From Clostridiaceae bacterium (GTDB lineage Bacteria > Bacillota > Clostridia > Oscillospirales > Acutalibacteraceae), in the NCBI GenBank assembly GCA_904501705.1, contig CAJGCA010000078.1:1-6049 (forward strand): DNA of 6,049 bases. Direction: 5' to 3'. The position numbers and the translations under genes were made by a program. The notes under the pieces were generated by a model. The model saw only the letters and a program-made list of their open reading frames with translations. It made no database searches and was not told the DNA's origin. Below are positions 4,065 to 6,049 of this stretch, in pieces; position 1 is the first letter of the stretch, and each line of letters begins with the position of its first letter.

Positions 4065-6049
4065 ATGAGAAATATCATCAACCTGAACGCCGAATGGGTG
4101 TTCAATAAGCAGACCGACATCCCCGCTGTGCTCCCCACCGACTGGGAAGCGGTCAACCTGCCCCACACCTGGAACGCCGTTGACGGTCAGGACGGCGGCA
4201 ACGACTATTTTCGCGGCACGGCGATCTACGCCAAGACGCTCGCTAAAGCCGATCTGCCCGAGGCGGCGCAGATCTACCTCGAGATTCGCGGCGCGAACTC
4301 CTCTGCCGACGTCTATCTGAACGGCGAAAAGCTCGCTCACCACGACGGCGGCTATTCCACCTGGCGCGTCAACCTCACCGAGAAGCTTAAGGATGAGAAC
4401 CTGCTCGCCATCGCGGTGGACAACAGCCCGAACGAGACCGTCTATCCCCAGATGGCGGACTTCACCTTCTACGGCGGTCTGTACCGCGACGTCAACCTCA
4501 TCTGCGTGCCGGATTCCCACTTTGACCTCGACTATTACGGTGCGCCCGGCATCGCCGTCACTCCGACCGTGAACGGCAAGGACGCCACCGTTAAGGTGGA
4601 CACCTATGTGACGGCCCTCAAGGACGGTCAGAACATCCGCTACACCATCTACGACGCCGAGGAGAAGGAGCTTGCGCAGATCGAGACCGTCGACACCACC
4701 GCCGAGTTCACCCTTGAGAACGTGCATCTGTGGAACGGCCGCAAGGACCCCTACCTCTACTGCTGCGAGGCGGAGCTGGTGGAGAACGGCGAGGTCATCG
4801 ACAGCGTTTGCTCCCGTTTCGGCTGCCGTTATTTCGAGATCGACCCCGAGCGCGGCTTCATCCTCAACGGGGAGGAATATCCCCTGCGCGGCGTATCCCG
4901 CCATCAGGACCGCTGGGGCATCGGTAATGCGCTGCTGCCCGAGCATCACGAGGAAGATATCGACCTTATCTGCGAGGTCGGCGCGACCACCATCCGTCTG
5001 GCGCACTATCAGCACGATCAGTATTTTTACGATCTGTGCGACGAGCGCGGTCTTGTTATCTGGGCTGAGATTCCCTATATCTCCAAGCACTTGCCCGGCG
5101 GTCGTGAGAACACCATTTCTCAGATGAAGGAACTCATCTCCCAAAACTACAATCACCCGTCCATCGTCGTTTGGGGCCTATCCAACGAGATCGGCATCGG
5201 CGGCTCGGACGAGGATCTGCTGGAGAACCACCGCATCCTCAACAGCCTCTGCCACGAGATGGATCCCACCCGTAAGACCACCATCGCAGCGGTGTCGATG
5301 TGCAAGATCGACGACCCCTATCTGCAGATTCCCGACGTCGTGTCCTACAACCACTATTTCGGCTGGTACGGCGGCGAGACGGATATGAACGGCCCGTGGT
5401 TCGACAAATTCCACGCGACCCACCCGACCATCCCGATCGGCTGCTCCGAGTACGGCTGCGAGGCGCTCAACTGGCACACCTCCGATCCGCGCCAAGGCGA
5501 CTACACCGAGGAATATCAGGCGTACTACCATGAGGAGCTCATTAAGCAGCTTTTTACCCGCAAGTATATGTGGGCGACCCACGTGTGGAATATGTTTGAC
5601 TTCGGCGCGGACGCGCGTTGCGAGGGCGGCGAGAACGGACAGAACCACAAAGGTCTTGTCACGATGGACCGCAAGTACAAGAAGGACGCCTTCTACGCCT
5701 ACAAGGCGTGGTTGTCCGACGAGCCGTTTGTGCACCTGTGCGGCAAGCGGTATATCGACCGCGTCGAGGATGTCACCAAGGTGACCGTCTACTCGAACCT
5801 CCCCGAGGTCGAGCTGTTCGCAAATGGTGTTTCCCTCGGCAAGAAGGAAGCGGCTGACCACTTCTTCTGTTTCGACGTACCGAACGTGGGTGAGACCACG
5901 CTCATCGCAGTCGCGGGCGAGCACAAGGACGAAGGCACCATCCGCAAGGTCGATACCTTCAACGAGGACTATCGCCTCAAGGAAGAGGGCGCGGTTATCA
6001 ACTGGTTCGACATTGATATGCCCGCCGGTCGCCTGTCCCTCAACAGCAA
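4065..6049 (+). CDS. Glycoside hydrolase family 2 enzyme (beta-galactosidase/beta-glucuronidase type), 3' end outside window
   Basis: The frame is open from ATG 4065 to the window end, giving 661 residues without a stop; relatives are typically longer. It hydrolyses a terminal non-reducing beta-linked sugar with retention. An N-terminal jelly-roll sugar-binding domain covers about residues 1-155, with LPHTWN near the start and FYGGLYRDV at 135-143. A beta-sandwich domain lies at about 160-260. The catalytic TIM barrel begins near RGVSRHQD (275-282). The acid/base is Glu375 in LSNEIG and the nucleophile is Glu462 in CSEYG; their 87-residue spacing fits GH2. VWNMFDF (W508) and NHKG (527-530) follow. 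The N-x-K pattern resembles the carboxylate-binding NxK of beta-glucuronidases, but I recall similar NDKG/NNKG in GH2 beta-galactosidases, so specificity is open. There is no signal peptide, so it is likely cytoplasmic and acts on what the GPH symporter imports. The start is fixed by AGGAGG at 4053-4058. Expect a C-terminal domain beyond the window. Confidence 0.93.
   Translation, partial: MRNIINLNAEWVFNKQTDIPAVLPTDWEAVNLPHTWNAVDGQDGGNDYFRGTAIYAKTLAKADLPEAAQIYLEIRGANSSADVYLNGEKLAHHDGGYSTWRVNLTEKLKDENLLAIAVDNSPNETVYPQMADFTFYGGLYRDVNLICVPDSHFDLDYYGAPGIAVTPTVNGKDATVKVDTYVTALKDGQNIRYTIYDAEEKELAQIETVDTTAEFTLENVHLWNGRKDPYLYCCEAELVENGEVIDSVCSRFGCRYFEIDPERGFILNGEEYPLRGVSRHQDRWGIGNALLPEHHEEDIDLICEVGATTIRLAHYQHDQYFYDLCDERGLVIWAEIPYISKHLPGGRENTISQMKELISQNYNHPSIVVWGLSNEIGIGGSDEDLLENHRILNSLCHEMDPTRKTTIAAVSMCKIDDPYLQIPDVVSYNHYFGWYGGETDMNGPWFDKFHATHPTIPIGCSEYGCEALNWHTSDPRQGDYTEEYQAYYHEELIKQLFTRKYMWATHVWNMFDFGADARCEGGENGQNHKGLVTMDRKYKKDAFYAYKAWLSDEPFVHLCGKRYIDRVEDVTKVTVYSNLPEVELFANGVSLGKKEAADHFFCFDVPNVGETTLIAVAGEHKDEGTIRKVDTFNEDYRLKEEGAVINWFDIDMPAGRLSLNS

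Noticed and set aside
4029..5156. Long open frame on the minus strand (375 codons) opposite the GH2 gene
   Set aside because: It is a shadow of a GC-rich gene. The plus-strand frame shows unmistakable GH2 motifs and both catalytic Glu residues, while the minus-strand product is a low-complexity Val/Leu/Gly/Asp string with no recognisable domain.
5178..5924. Open frame on the minus strand (248 codons) opposite the second half of the GH2 gene
   Set aside because: It is the same kind of antisense shadow. The protein is Val/Leu/Ala/Arg-rich without motifs, and the plus strand is conserved GH2 barrel sequence through the whole stretch.
1..6049. Search for CRISPR arrays, tRNA/rRNA genes, insertion sequences, phage or defence genes
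   Set aside because: I saw no regularly spaced repeats, cloverleaf-like sequence, transposase-like protein, terminal inverted repeats, or defence-type domains. The window is a sugar-use locus with flanking housekeeping-type genes.

Overview
The window most resembles a chromosomal segment of a gut-type Firmicute (class Clostridia, perhaps Oscillospiraceae or Lachnospiraceae-like). The evidence is GC-rich coding DNA with short AT-rich promoter regions, strong AGGAGG-type ribosome sites, sigma-A-like promoters, and a GPH sugar symporter beside a family 2 glycoside hydrolase (GH2). The taxonomic call is inference from gene style and not from a marker gene.

Layout, left to right. (1) Positions 1-267 hold the last 88 residues of an MFS transporter read rightwards, which ends at a long two-way hairpin terminator (288-339). 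(2) A leftward block follows: a small three-helix membrane protein of unknown function (375-740), an O6-alkylguanine-DNA alkyltransferase-like protein with an intact PCHR cysteine motif (797-1105), and an AraC-family regulator (1102-2331). The last two overlap by the four bases ATGA. (3) An AT-rich divergent control region (about 2332-2534) carries a near-consensus promoter firing left into the regulator and a -10 box with a poor -35 firing right. (4) Reading right are a GPH-family sugar:cation symporter (2535-3938), an intrinsic terminator (3952-3984), and a GH2 beta-galactosidase/beta-glucuronidase-type enzyme (4065 to the window end). The GH2 gene is cut by the window edge, with 661 residues visible and no in-frame stop.

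How the genes probably work together: the symporter imports a beta-linked oligosaccharide or glycoside, and the GH2 enzyme, which shows no signal peptide, removes its terminal non-reducing sugar in the cytoplasm. The divergently transcribed AraC regulator is the natural candidate to sense the substrate and switch on both genes. The weak -35 upstream of the symporter fits activator dependence. The terminator and separate extended -10 before the GH2 gene suggest the enzyme has its own promoter or is only partly transcribed by read-through.

Nothing here amounts to a new class of biological system. The points most worth a second look are the regulator's start codon, the tight coupling of a sugar-type regulator to a DNA alkyl-repair-like protein, the missing arginine finger in that protein, the possible shared operator motif, and the unresolved sugar specificity of the GH2 enzyme.
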